NCBI GenBank assembly: GCA_900199595.1 | Contig: FZRB01000018.1 | Coordinates: forward strand, 22,364 to 86,363 | Direction of reading: 5' to 3' | Length of the DNA: 64,000 nucleotides | Origin: Lachnospiraceae bacterium | Lineage (GTDB): Bacteria; Bacillota; Clostridia; Lachnospirales; Lachnospiraceae | In this document: positions 52,568 through 60,670 of the stretch, one piece after another | How the letters are laid out: every line of letters starts with the position of its first letter | How positions within the stretch are numbered: the stretch's first letter is position 1 | Position numbers and translations under genes: made by a program | The notes under the pieces: model-generated | What the model was told of the DNA's origin: nothing | Databases searched by the model: none | The model's input: the letters and a program-made list of their open reading frames with translations, nothing else

Positions 52568-54454
52568 ATGTCTGATCAATTATTCATAAATAGTAATCCT
52601 CTCACCTTTGAGGTAAATGAAAAGGCTGCTTTAAAGCTTAGAAAAAAATACGCAAAAATCATTAAGAAAAAGGGGCTCGAGCCGGGTTCCAAGACCGTGA
52701 TCGATCATTTCTATGATGAGGATGTCAAAAAGAATACTGTACTTATCCAGGGACTTGGCGTAAGTGTCCGCGGAAGCGTGCAGTACATTTTAAATGAGCT
52801 TAACTACGACAAGAAATTCGCAAAATATAAGATATATGTAAGAACAAAGGATCATACTGACGAAACCGTTAATGAATATATAAAACAGAATAACTGGTCC
52901 AGAACTTCCACAGTTCCCAAGGGCTACTACAAAAAGCTTGAAAGCTGCAAGTATATATTCACAGAAAGCTATGTTCCATACCAGTGGATAAAGAAAAAGG
53001 ATCAGGTCTTTATCGATATATGGCATGGTACTCCGCTTAAGAAGCTGGGTGTAATTAAAAATGGAAACAAGGCTCATATGCAGTCAAAGCAGCAGAAGAA
53101 TTTTCTGTGTACTGACTATTTCCTTTACCCCAATGATTTCACCAAGGACGTAATGATCAATTCCTATAATGTTGCTACCCTGATGCAGGGTAAGGAACTG
53201 ATGCTTGGCTATCCCAGAACTGCAGGACTTCTTAAGGTAAGCAAGGAAAGAACTGCCGAGATCAGAAATATCCTTGGTCCGAATGGCGAGAAGGTATATG
53301 CCTATATGCCAACCTTCCGTGGATATCTGGATGATGAAGAGACCATAAAACGTGAGAAGGAATTCTTAAGCTTCCTGGACGAAAAACTGACAGATGACCA
53401 GATACTTTATGTAAACCTACATCATCATATATCACAGGGACTGGACTGTTCAGAATTTAAACATATTCATACATTTCCACCACTCATAGACAGCTATGAG
53501 CTGCTGACTGCAACCGATGCACTTATATCGGACTACTCCAGTGTATTTTTTGATTATCTGGTACTCGGTAAGCAGATAATCCTTTATATAGAAGACTACG
53601 ATACTTATTCATCCTTCCAGGGTCTCAATATGGATATCAGAGAGCTTCCATTTGACATGGCAAAATCCAAGGATGATGTAATAAATATGTTGAATAACGG
53701 CAAGGGCTATGATGACACCGAGATAAGACAGAAGCTCTGCGCATATGACTCTGCCGATAATCCGGCTAAGCTCTGCCAGCTCTTTGCTGATGATGAAGAG
53801 GGACTTGTTCTGGATGAGCATCCTCATGACAGCCGTAAAAAGGTTATCTTCTACAGTGAATGCTGCAGAGAAGGAGCGGAAACAGAACTGTTACACAGCT
53901 TCTCCACTCAGGTTGATTCTGACAAAACAGACTACTGGGTTGGATGTGATTCTAATAAAACTAAGAAGCACATATCCGGAGCATATCCTATGCTGCTGGA
54001 GGTTCAGAATATATCCTCAGAGGATGACATCAGGCTGTCAACCATAGGCGCTCCGATAAAGGAGCTGTACCTGTCAGGCAAGATAGATTTTGGTACTGCC
54101 ATAAAGTATCTGATTCATGAATATGGTCTTATCAGTATCCAGGAATATGGATATACTGTATTTGATACTATGGTGATATATGATACTCCGAATCCGGAGA
54201 TGATCCTGTCACTTGCCCTGTCCTCTGCAAAGAATAAGGTTCTGTTCATAAATAAAGATATTCTTTCAAAAATAGAAAATGGCAATACCTTCTTAAAGGA
54301 CAGCATTGCATATGCAGCTGATTATTGTTCTGTAGTCGCAGTAACAGATAAGGCAGATAAAGAAACAGCAGAAAAGCTCCTGTCCAAGACCTGGAAGAAT
54401 AAGGTTTCTGTAATTGAGAGCGTAGAGGACATGAACGGATTACTTGCTTTATAG
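52568..54454 (+). CDS. CDP-glycerol glycerophosphotransferase family protein with C-terminal extension
   Basis: A 628-residue TagB/TagF-like enzyme. The catalytic GPT core spans residues ~55-400, with FIDIWHGTPLKKLG (His about 153), YPRTAG, YMPTFRG, NLHHHISQ, and the second signature SDYSSVFFDY (about 321-330). It transfers glycerol-3-phosphate from CDP-glycerol to build a wall teichoic acid or related poly(glycerol phosphate). Residues ~425-628 form a second alpha/beta domain (KKVIFYSECCREGAETELLHSFS and a KVLFINKD segment) absent from minimal TagF. GGAG sits before the ATG. TagD-like and GDPD-family genes follow. Confidence 0.9.
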   Translation: MSDQLFINSNPLTFEVNEKAALKLRKKYAKIIKKKGLEPGSKTVIDHFYDEDVKKNTVLIQGLGVSVRGSVQYILNELNYDKKFAKYKIYVRTKDHTDETVNEYIKQNNWSRTSTVPKGYYKKLESCKYIFTESYVPYQWIKKKDQVFIDIWHGTPLKKLGVIKNGNKAHMQSKQQKNFLCTDYFLYPNDFTKDVMINSYNVATLMQGKELMLGYPRTAGLLKVSKERTAEIRNILGPNGEKVYAYMPTFRGYLDDEETIKREKEFLSFLDEKLTDDQILYVNLHHHISQGLDCSEFKHIHTFPPLIDSYELLTATDALISDYSSVFFDYLVLGKQIILYIEDYDTYSSFQGLNMDIRELPFDMAKSKDDVINMLNNGKGYDDTEIRQKLCAYDSADNPAKLCQLFADDEEGLVLDEHPHDSRKKVIFYSECCREGAETELLHSFSTQVDSDKTDYWVGCDSNKTKKHISGAYPMLLEVQNISSEDDIRLSTIGAPIKELYLSGKIDFGTAIKYLIHEYGLISIQEYGYTVFDTMVIYDTPNPEMILSLALSSAKNKVLFINKDILSKIENGNTFLKDSIAYAADYCSVVAVTDKADKETAEKLLSKTWKNKVSVIESVEDMNGLLAL

Positions 54455-54524
54455 GATTGCACGAATTGCTTTAGCAATGGAGCAATCCGTATGTCATATG
54501 GTGTCAAAAGGTACTTTTGACACC
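54454..54524 (+). promoter_or_regulatory. Nested leader hairpin element copy 2, with GTGTCAAAAG palindrome copy 2
   Basis: Outer stem GGATTGC (54454-54460) with GCAATCC (54482-54488); inner stem ATTGC/GCAAT with TTTA loop (54465-54478); linkers ACGA and GGA; tail GTATGTCAT to 54497. It is followed at 54500-54524 by GGTGTCAAAAG, loop GTA and its complement. The element starts at the last base of the glycerophosphotransferase stop codon and lies before tagD. Confidence 0.65.
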
Positions 54525-54555
54525 CACATCATAATATACGGAAAGTGAGATAACT

Positions 54556-54957
54556 ATGAAACGTGTTATAACATATGGTACATTTGACCTTCTTCACTAT
54601 GGTCATATAAATCTTCTGAAAAGAGCTAAAGCATTAGGCGACTACCTTATAGTTGCTCTTTCAACTGATGACTTTAACTGGAACGAGAAGCAGAAAAAAT
54701 GCTACTTCAGCTATGAACAGCGAAAAATGCTTCTGGAATCCATAAGGTATGTCGATCTGGTTATTCCCGAGGAAAACTGGGAACAGAAAAAGAACGATGT
54801 ACATGAATATCATATCGATACCTTTGTTATCGGCGATGACTGGAAGGGAAAGTTCGACTTTCTTAAAGACGAGGGTGTAGAGGTCGTATACCTTGAAAGA
54901 ACACCGGAGATCAGCACCACTAAGATAAAAGAAGACGGAGCCCGTCCCCAGGAATAA
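54556..54957 (+). CDS. tagD: Glycerol-3-phosphate cytidylyltransferase
   Basis: A 133-residue enzyme that makes CDP-glycerol from glycerol-3-phosphate and CTP for teichoic-acid synthesis. It has [21 protein letters not shown] with the HxGH motif and the C-terminal [11 protein letters not shown] loop (RTxGISTT in the family). Length is standard. It lies 101 bp after the glycerophosphotransferase gene and supplies that enzyme's donor. Confidence 0.95.
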   Translation: MKRVITYGTFDLLHYGHINLLKRAKALGDYLIVALSTDDFNWNEKQKKCYFSYEQRKMLLESIRYVDLVIPEENWEQKKNDVHEYHIDTFVIGDDWKGKFDFLKDEGVEVVYLERTPEISTTKIKEDGARPQE

Positions 54958-55001
54958 GATTTAGCCTTCCCACTCATAGGAAAAGGCTTCTGAGGTGTAC
55001 C

Positions 55002-55823
55002 ATGAACAATAACATCCCACCCATGTTTAAGAACAAGTATCTCGCCCACGCCCTGGGCGGGTACGAAGGATATAAATATCTGAATAACGAACCGGCCTTA
55101 AAGGCAGCTATAAAAAATGGTCACAAGTATTACGAGGTTGATCTCACACTCACTACCGATGGCCATGTGGTTCCTTCACACGGATGGACTCCTGCCAATG
55201 CCGAAAGATGCGGCATGCCCTACTCCCCGGAATTTGAAAATATGACAAAAGAGCTTTTTCTGAAGCAGACTGTCCACGATATGCCAACCATGGATACAGA
55301 GCTGCTTTATTCTTATATGAAAAAGTATAAGAATTTCTATTGGGAGCTGGATCTTCACGGACTTAAGAAGGATGCTGCAATTGAAATAACAAAGACTCTT
55401 ATAAAAGATTTTCATAACGATGAAGAACTGTTTGAGCGTTTTCTTGTGCAGGTCAATTCCGAAGAGATGTTTGAGGGAGTCGACAGCGTTTATCACTTTA
55501 AGTATTATCAGTATCTGCTTTATAAAGGAACTACTCCTGAGAAACTGGATGAAGCTATTTCCTTCTGCAGGAAGCATGATATTATCTCCATAGCACTCAG
55601 TGTTAAGGATGCTAATGAAGAGTATGTAAAAACCATAAAAGATGCCGGACTCTTCATACTGGCATATTCCAGCGACAAACCAAAAACCGCAGAAAAACTA
55701 TTTAAAATGGGTGTCGATACCATATGTACCAACACCCTTAATCCTAAACAAGATTCAAAAACAAAACTGAAGAATTCATTTCCATTAAGAGTACTTAGAA
55801 AGATCAAACGGAAAGTATTTTAA
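55002..55823 (+). CDS. Divergent cytosolic GDPD-family phosphodiesterase
   Basis: A 273-residue TIM-barrel protein of the GDPD/PLC-like superfamily. The usual HRG-x-NT opening is replaced by LAHALGGYEGYKYLNNEPALKAAIKNG; the metal pair YYEVDLTLTTDGHVVPSHGW is kept, as is a terminal VDTICTNTLN. There is no signal peptide, so it acts inside or is exported otherwise. Its place after tagD suggests cleavage of glycerophosphodiesters to recycle glycerol phosphate. Ribosome site GAGG. The 3' end is convergent with the AAA/nuclease gene. Confidence 0.82.
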   Translation: MNNNIPPMFKNKYLAHALGGYEGYKYLNNEPALKAAIKNGHKYYEVDLTLTTDGHVVPSHGWTPANAERCGMPYSPEFENMTKELFLKQTVHDMPTMDTELLYSYMKKYKNFYWELDLHGLKKDAAIEITKTLIKDFHNDEELFERFLVQVNSEEMFEGVDSVYHFKYYQYLLYKGTTPEKLDEAISFCRKHDIISIALSVKDANEEYVKTIKDAGLFILAYSSDKPKTAEKLFKMGVDTICTNTLNPKQDSKTKLKNSFPLRVLRKIKRKVF

Positions 55824-55835
55824 ATACTTCTTTTA

Positions 55836-57425
55836 TTAGCTTTGGTTATCCTCCTTTTTGTGTGATTCGATTACACAGGTGTGCTGTTTGGTTTTTTCTG
55901 AATAATTAATACCAACTAAGATTACATTTCCTCCATACTGCTCCAGAACCCTAGGATAGTTATTCTTGTGAATCTGAGCTATAGCGCCATCTGAGCTTTT
56001 ATCCCACTTTAATTCTATCAACAAAGCAGGTTTAGTTTCACCCTGCTTAGGAAGATATACTACGTCAGCATAGCCATGACCTGATGGCAGTTCCTCTATC
56101 CTTTCATAGGAATCGATTGCTGATAGGTAAGCAAATCTGATAACATATCTTAAAGACTGCTCATCATTATAATACAGAGGTGCTACTCCGGTTTCGTGAA
56201 TTTGTGAAAGTATATCAGCAACAGCCGTTTCATTACCGTTCAGAGTATACTGCAATAATTCATCTGATTTATTAATCAGTTTAATAACCTCGGATCTGTT
56301 ACTATTCTTAACCGCTCTTAACAGTTCTCTCCTTGCCTCTTCATTCGGAATATATACTGAGTTATTATTTGAATCATACCCAAGATAGCCCAGATGTACC
56401 AGCAGTGTCATAACATCATCTTTATTATTTATCGTTATCATATCATTCTGATATGAATCAATATCCGTCAAAACATAACCTGACCCAAGTAACGTGATAA
56501 TATCCTGCTTAAGCCCATCAAAATCCATTCCGATATAAGGAATAATCGACTCATAGGATTCTGTTTTCCCCCAATAATTTGAAAAGCTGTGTTTCTTTAT
56601 AGCAGTCATCAGTGAATTGGGATTATAAACCGAACCAACCTTTTCAAAACGATATCCGTCATACCATCTTCTGGCCTCTTCAAAGGAAACATCATGAATA
56701 TCACATAGTTCTTTTACTTCCTGTTCTGTAAAACCGATATATCCGGCAAAAGCTCCCGGCGAGGTCATAGTATATTCCAGAAAATCAGAAACCGCAGACT
56801 GGGTTCCATATTTCTTAATCGGAAGAATTCCTGTCATATATGCTCCGGCAACCACTTTATCTGTGAAACTCCCATTCTTGAATAATCCCCGAAGCAGATC
56901 AACATATTTTTTCTGAAGCAGATTGTTCTGTGGAAACTCTCTGAACAGAGCATCCCATTCATCAATAATAAAAATGTACTTTTCATTGTTTATCTTATTT
57001 GCTGTCAGAAAAACACTTATTAATTCCTGTTCATCTGCAGTACCAGGTACATTTTCCTTTATTTCTCTAATAACAGAGTCTTGTATCAGATCAACTATTT
57101 CATCCGGACTCTTAGCAGCGAAAATAAAACTAGTGATATCAAGATATACAACATTATATTTATTTATATATTTCTCATATGATTCATCCCCTGCGATACT
57201 AAGTCCATTAAACAGGTTATGAGAATCACAGGATTTATCATAATACGCAGAAAGCATCTTTGCCGCAAAAGACTTGCCAAATCTACGGGGTCTGCTCACA
57301 CAGGTAAGCTTATCCGATGTATTAAGAGAATTATTGATAATCTTAATAAGTCCAGTCTTATCTACATACTGGCCTGCTACAATATTCTCAAAACCGGAAT
57401 TACCTGGATTTAAATATGTCCCCAT
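55836..57425 (-). CDS. AAA-ATPase-like / PD-(D/E)XK nuclease fusion protein
   Basis: A 529-residue protein of the type abundant in Lachnospiraceae and Bacteroidetes (AAA-ATPase_like plus PDDEXK_9). The N-terminal part begins YVDKTGLIKIINNSL and has Walker A VSRPRRFGKSFAAKML, and Walker B IFIIDEWDALF. A middle helical region follows. The C-terminal nuclease-like fold has GYADVVYLPKQGETKPALLIELKWDKS (D...ELK). These proteins are usually multicopy and of unknown role, possibly mobile or defence-related. It is oriented against the wall genes, which suggests later insertion. AGGAG precedes the ATG. Confidence 0.88.
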   Translation of the reverse strand: MGTYLNPGNSGFENIVAGQYVDKTGLIKIINNSLNTSDKLTCVSRPRRFGKSFAAKMLSAYYDKSCDSHNLFNGLSIAGDESYEKYINKYNVVYLDITSFIFAAKSPDEIVDLIQDSVIREIKENVPGTADEQELISVFLTANKINNEKYIFIIDEWDALFREFPQNNLLQKKYVDLLRGLFKNGSFTDKVVAGAYMTGILPIKKYGTQSAVSDFLEYTMTSPGAFAGYIGFTEQEVKELCDIHDVSFEEARRWYDGYRFEKVGSVYNPNSLMTAIKKHSFSNYWGKTESYESIIPYIGMDFDGLKQDIITLLGSGYVLTDIDSYQNDMITINNKDDVMTLLVHLGYLGYDSNNNSVYIPNEEARRELLRAVKNSNRSEVIKLINKSDELLQYTLNGNETAVADILSQIHETGVAPLYYNDEQSLRYVIRFAYLSAIDSYERIEELPSGHGYADVVYLPKQGETKPALLIELKWDKSSDGAIAQIHKNNYPRVLEQYGGNVILVGINYSEKTKQHTCVIESHKKEDNQS

Positions 57426-57445
57426 AAATTGAAACTCCTTTAGAT

Positions 57446-57970
57446 TTATGAATCGAAGAAATGCTGTCCGTCATCTGTCACAAGTCGTTCTGTCTTAGGA
57501 TATTCAAAGATAGCACTGTTTCCTGCATTTGCTTCAAGATAAGCAGCAAATTCATTTGCATACCATTTTGCCATACCCAGGTTGTGCATAAGGTAATTAC
57601 CACAGTTTTCAGGTGTGGTTCCCGGCACCTCCTGTACATCGTCCACAGACTTAAATGCCTTTAAGATAAGCTCATAAATGTCTTTTGAAGGACGACCACC
57701 TTTGAGTATAATATAGAAACCTGTAAGGCATCCCATAGGTCCCCAGTAAATCACCTCGTCTTTCCAATCAGGATCATTACGAAGATAAGTTGCAATTATA
57801 TGTTCAAGCGAATGCATGGCTGCAACATCAACAACCGGCTCTCTGTTAGGTTTTTTAAGACGTACATCATAGGTTGTAACCAGATATTCGCCTAAATAAT
57901 CAACCCTGCTTGTAAAAATACCGGGTACAATGCGTGTATGGTCTACTGTAAAGCTCTGTATTAATTCCAT
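57446..57970 (-). CDS. luxS: S-ribosylhomocysteine lyase
   Basis: A 174-residue enzyme that splits S-ribosylhomocysteine to homocysteine and DPD, the AI-2 precursor. The metal site is in MHSLEHIIAT (His-x3-His) and the later Cys in GTTPENCGNYLMHNLGMAK; the catalytic Cys is in GPMGCLTGFYIIL. It is about 15 residues longer than the Bacillus enzyme at the C-terminus. It sits 20 bp before the AAA/nuclease gene on the same strand with AGGAG at its own start. Confidence 0.95.
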   Translation of the reverse strand: MELIQSFTVDHTRIVPGIFTSRVDYLGEYLVTTYDVRLKKPNREPVVDVAAMHSLEHIIATYLRNDPDWKDEVIYWGPMGCLTGFYIILKGGRPSKDIYELILKAFKSVDDVQEVPGTTPENCGNYLMHNLGMAKWYANEFAAYLEANAGNSAIFEYPKTERLVTDDGQHFFDS

Positions 57971-58051
57971 TATAATTCTCCTTAATCCTATCTGTCTTTT
58001 TTATGCAGGTAATTATACTACACAATATACCAAAAAAACAATTTATTCTAA

Positions 58052-58891
58052 CTATAACAGGCAATAGTTTGACATAGCAAAATCAGCATCTATGCTGTCC
58101 AGATATTCAAATTCATCCTTTGTGTATGTCCAGTAGGTTCCTATCATAATTCCATTCTTGTGACACTTCTTTACAAGAGACTTCCCAAAATCTTCACGCT
58201 TCATGGTGGCTGTCTTTGTAACAATAAGGGTATCTCCACCATTTTTAGCAAGCCATTTTACCTTCTTATCCACCAGCTTCCTGTCCAGCTCACCTGCAGC
58301 CAGTCCTATACGCACTCCTTTATTTACAAAAGGTTTTATTTCCTTTGTCTTCGATGCAAATATAACTGCCTTCTTCTGCATCTTATACTTTTTAATAGTT
58401 TTTATTATCTTTTTAACCCCTTTATTACTGAGGCTATACTTCTTATGATTCTTTAAATGACATAGAACTGTGATATTGTTTTTTGAAGCATACTGCATTA
58501 CCTCTTCAAAGGTTGGAATAAGCTGATCCTTTCCCTTGTCATCTGACAGAAGATATTTCTTTCTGTTCTTTTTATTTACCTTCCATATAAAAGATGATTT
58601 CCCGCAGAGTCTTTTTGTATTGCTGTCATGAAATATCATGATATCGCCGTTATCAGCTTCCCAAAGGTCTATCTCTATCCCTTTAAAACCATTCTTTACT
58701 GCACCTTTATAAGCTGCCATGGTATTTTCGGTATATGAATCGGAAAAGCCTCTGTGACCGTAAAGTTCAATACTCTTTTTAGTATTTAACTTAATGAGAC
58801 GACTGCCGGCATAAGAAGAAATACTATTAAGCATAACACCTAATAACAATATGAATAACAATAGATTTTTTAATATTTTATTTTTTTTCAT
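58052..58891 (-). CDS. Secreted glycerophosphodiester phosphodiesterase family protein
   Basis: A 279-residue protein with an N-terminal signal peptide (NLLLFILLLGVMLNSISSYA). The GDPD motifs are complete: YGHRGFSDSYTENTMAAYKGAVKNGFKGIEIDLWEADNGDIMIFHD. It is very Lys-rich. It should hydrolyse glycerophosphodiesters, lipid head groups or teichoic acid outside the cell, complementing the internal form at 55002-55823. The start lacks a clear ribosome site. Confidence 0.88.
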   Translation of the reverse strand: MKKNKILKNLLLFILLLGVMLNSISSYAGSRLIKLNTKKSIELYGHRGFSDSYTENTMAAYKGAVKNGFKGIEIDLWEADNGDIMIFHDSNTKRLCGKSSFIWKVNKKNRKKYLLSDDKGKDQLIPTFEEVMQYASKNNITVLCHLKNHKKYSLSNKGVKKIIKTIKKYKMQKKAVIFASKTKEIKPFVNKGVRIGLAAGELDRKLVDKKVKWLAKNGGDTLIVTKTATMKREDFGKSLVKKCHKNGIMIGTYWTYTKDEFEYLDSIDADFAMSNYCLL

Positions 58892-58997
58892 ATTTACGAT
58901 TATTACCCCACTTAATTATTCCATGGTAAAAAATGATTTTACAATCAAAAACTAATATTAACTGTTTGAAGCAATAAATCACAAAAATACAATATAA

Positions 58998-60197
58998 CTA
59001 ATTCATTTCTAAACCAAATACTTCACCATAACCATCAATTAGATTAAAGAAAGTAACTGAATCCTCGGATGCAGAACTTAAATAAATATAATCTTGCCAT
59101 ACTCCTATACATGAAGTCCCCCCCATATAATCGCTGCCCCCATATAATATAATCTTGCTTTCACTATATATTTCTCCTTTTAAATATATAGTTTTTTCAC
59201 CCTTTAATACATAACCTTTTTGGGGGATTCTTTTCCATTTAGTTCCATCTTCACTATAATGTGTAAAACACATATCATACTTGTGAGAATTATTATCAGC
59301 AACATATGTGTATTCATCATCATAATCTATAGTATCTTGATATGCATCTTTCGACATGTCGGTTTCTGCGTAATAATAATTTACTCGATTATTAGAAATT
59401 ATTAAATCTCCATTATTCTTCTTACTCTTTACTTTGATTTTAACATCCAGTTTGTCAATATTTACATATTTTCCTGATGGCGTAATACTCGTAACATCAA
59501 ATTTGCCTAAGGTATTTGCCGCCTGTTCCATTATTGTATTAGAAAAATTCGAATAACTTTTTTTTCCTTTATATTTCAAAAACAATCTGACTTTGTAGTG
59601 GTATTTTTCATAAGTTTTTACTGTTTTATCAATATATTTTATTTCCTCTTTACAGCCTTTTATTTCATCAATTTTATGATACTTTTTTTCTTTTGAACTC
59701 TTTCTATAAATCTCTATTCGATTATTTTTATTCTGAAGTCCCTGTGAATTATTGTTTATATAAAAAGATATTTGTTTGGCCGAATGATTATTATGAAGTC
59801 TACTATCCCCATAAAAATCAGAATATATATTGGGAGTCAACAATCCAGTGAACACTCCATTATAATCTTCTTTACTGCTCGCTATCTTTTTTCCATTATG
59901 GTCATAGGCTACAACATAATATGCATACCATTTTTCTTTAATGACATCAGTATCTTTATATGTGGTCTTTCCTTTTATCGTTTTAATTCTTTTAAAACGA
60001 TTATTCTTCCCTTCTGCTTTATATAAACCATATTCTACTGCTTTTTTCTTTTGGGGCCAGCTTACCATTATATAATTTATATTTGCCTTTAGATCACATT
60101 TGTATGAAGCAGCTTTAACGGTAAAACAATTAACCGGAAGAAAACCGACATTCATAATTAAACACAATAATACGATTGTTACTTTTATTTTATTCAT
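58998..60197 (-). CDS. Secreted protein with Fn3-like repeats, unknown function
   Basis: A 399-residue AT-rich gene with a signal peptide (VTIVLLCLIMNVGFLPVNCFTVKA). Residues ~33-110 and ~150-225 look like Fn3-like domains (MVSWPQKKKAVEYGLYKAEGKNNRFKRIKTIKGKTTYKDTDV; IEIYRKSSKEKKYHKIDEIKG). The last ~170 residues are unassigned, with many Tyr and Asp. No enzyme motif is seen. Ribosome site TGAGG. Codon use is more AT-rich than in neighbours, so it is likely part of an accessory region. Confidence 0.7.
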   Translation of the reverse strand: MNKIKVTIVLLCLIMNVGFLPVNCFTVKAASYKCDLKANINYIMVSWPQKKKAVEYGLYKAEGKNNRFKRIKTIKGKTTYKDTDVIKEKWYAYYVVAYDHNGKKIASSKEDYNGVFTGLLTPNIYSDFYGDSRLHNNHSAKQISFYINNNSQGLQNKNNRIEIYRKSSKEKKYHKIDEIKGCKEEIKYIDKTVKTYEKYHYKVRLFLKYKGKKSYSNFSNTIMEQAANTLGKFDVTSITPSGKYVNIDKLDVKIKVKSKKNNGDLIISNNRVNYYYAETDMSKDAYQDTIDYDDEYTYVADNNSHKYDMCFTHYSEDGTKWKRIPQKGYVLKGEKTIYLKGEIYSESKIILYGGSDYMGGTSCIGVWQDYIYLSSASEDSVTFFNLIDGYGEVFGLEMN

Positions 60198-60339
60198 ACA
60201 TTTTGCCTCATTTTTTATTTAATGCTAATCATATGTATTAATATACAATAAAATTTTTATAGAAAGCTTTTTTGTTTAATGAATACATATCAATTCATTT
60301 ATGATACATTATTTTAACAAATTGTATTTATCATTTTGG

Positions 60340-60617
60340 TCAGGGGTTAAAAGAAAATATTTCTAAATGCTTTTTGCTATACATTAACACTGACAACTTA
60401 CCTTCAACCATAACAACCCCTTCTAATTCACATTTTTCATCATCTAAATACTTTGAAGGAGTTTTAATTTATAAACATTTGTCATTTTTCCTGAACTAGA
60501 ATCAAAGGCTACAATATAATTTACAAAAGAATGGTTCACTCGTTTTCCGTCGCTTATACATTGTTCATTATATGAAACATAATACTTTCCCCCATAATAA
60601 TCCATGCCTTTAGTATT
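60340..60617 (-). pseudogene. Remnant of a secreted repeat-type protein with frameshift
   Basis: This lies in the 473-bp gap between the Fn3-like protein and the 969-residue gene. The minus strand reads on from a TAA: GMDYYGGKYYVSYNE, then NYIVAFDSSSGKMTNVYKL, then a frameshift near the AAAACTCC stretch (about 60458-60464), and in the new frame KTPSKYLDDEKCELEG and EGKLSVLMYSKKHLEIFSFN, then TGA at 60342-60340. The pattern resembles propeller-type strands. No start or ribosome site is left. It may be the decayed 3' end of a relative of the upstream secreted gene. The rest of the gap shows nothing clear. Confidence 0.55.
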
Positions 60618-60670
60618 TTAGACAATCTTTTACTATTCATACATACTTCCACTTTCTTCAACTAAAGCAC

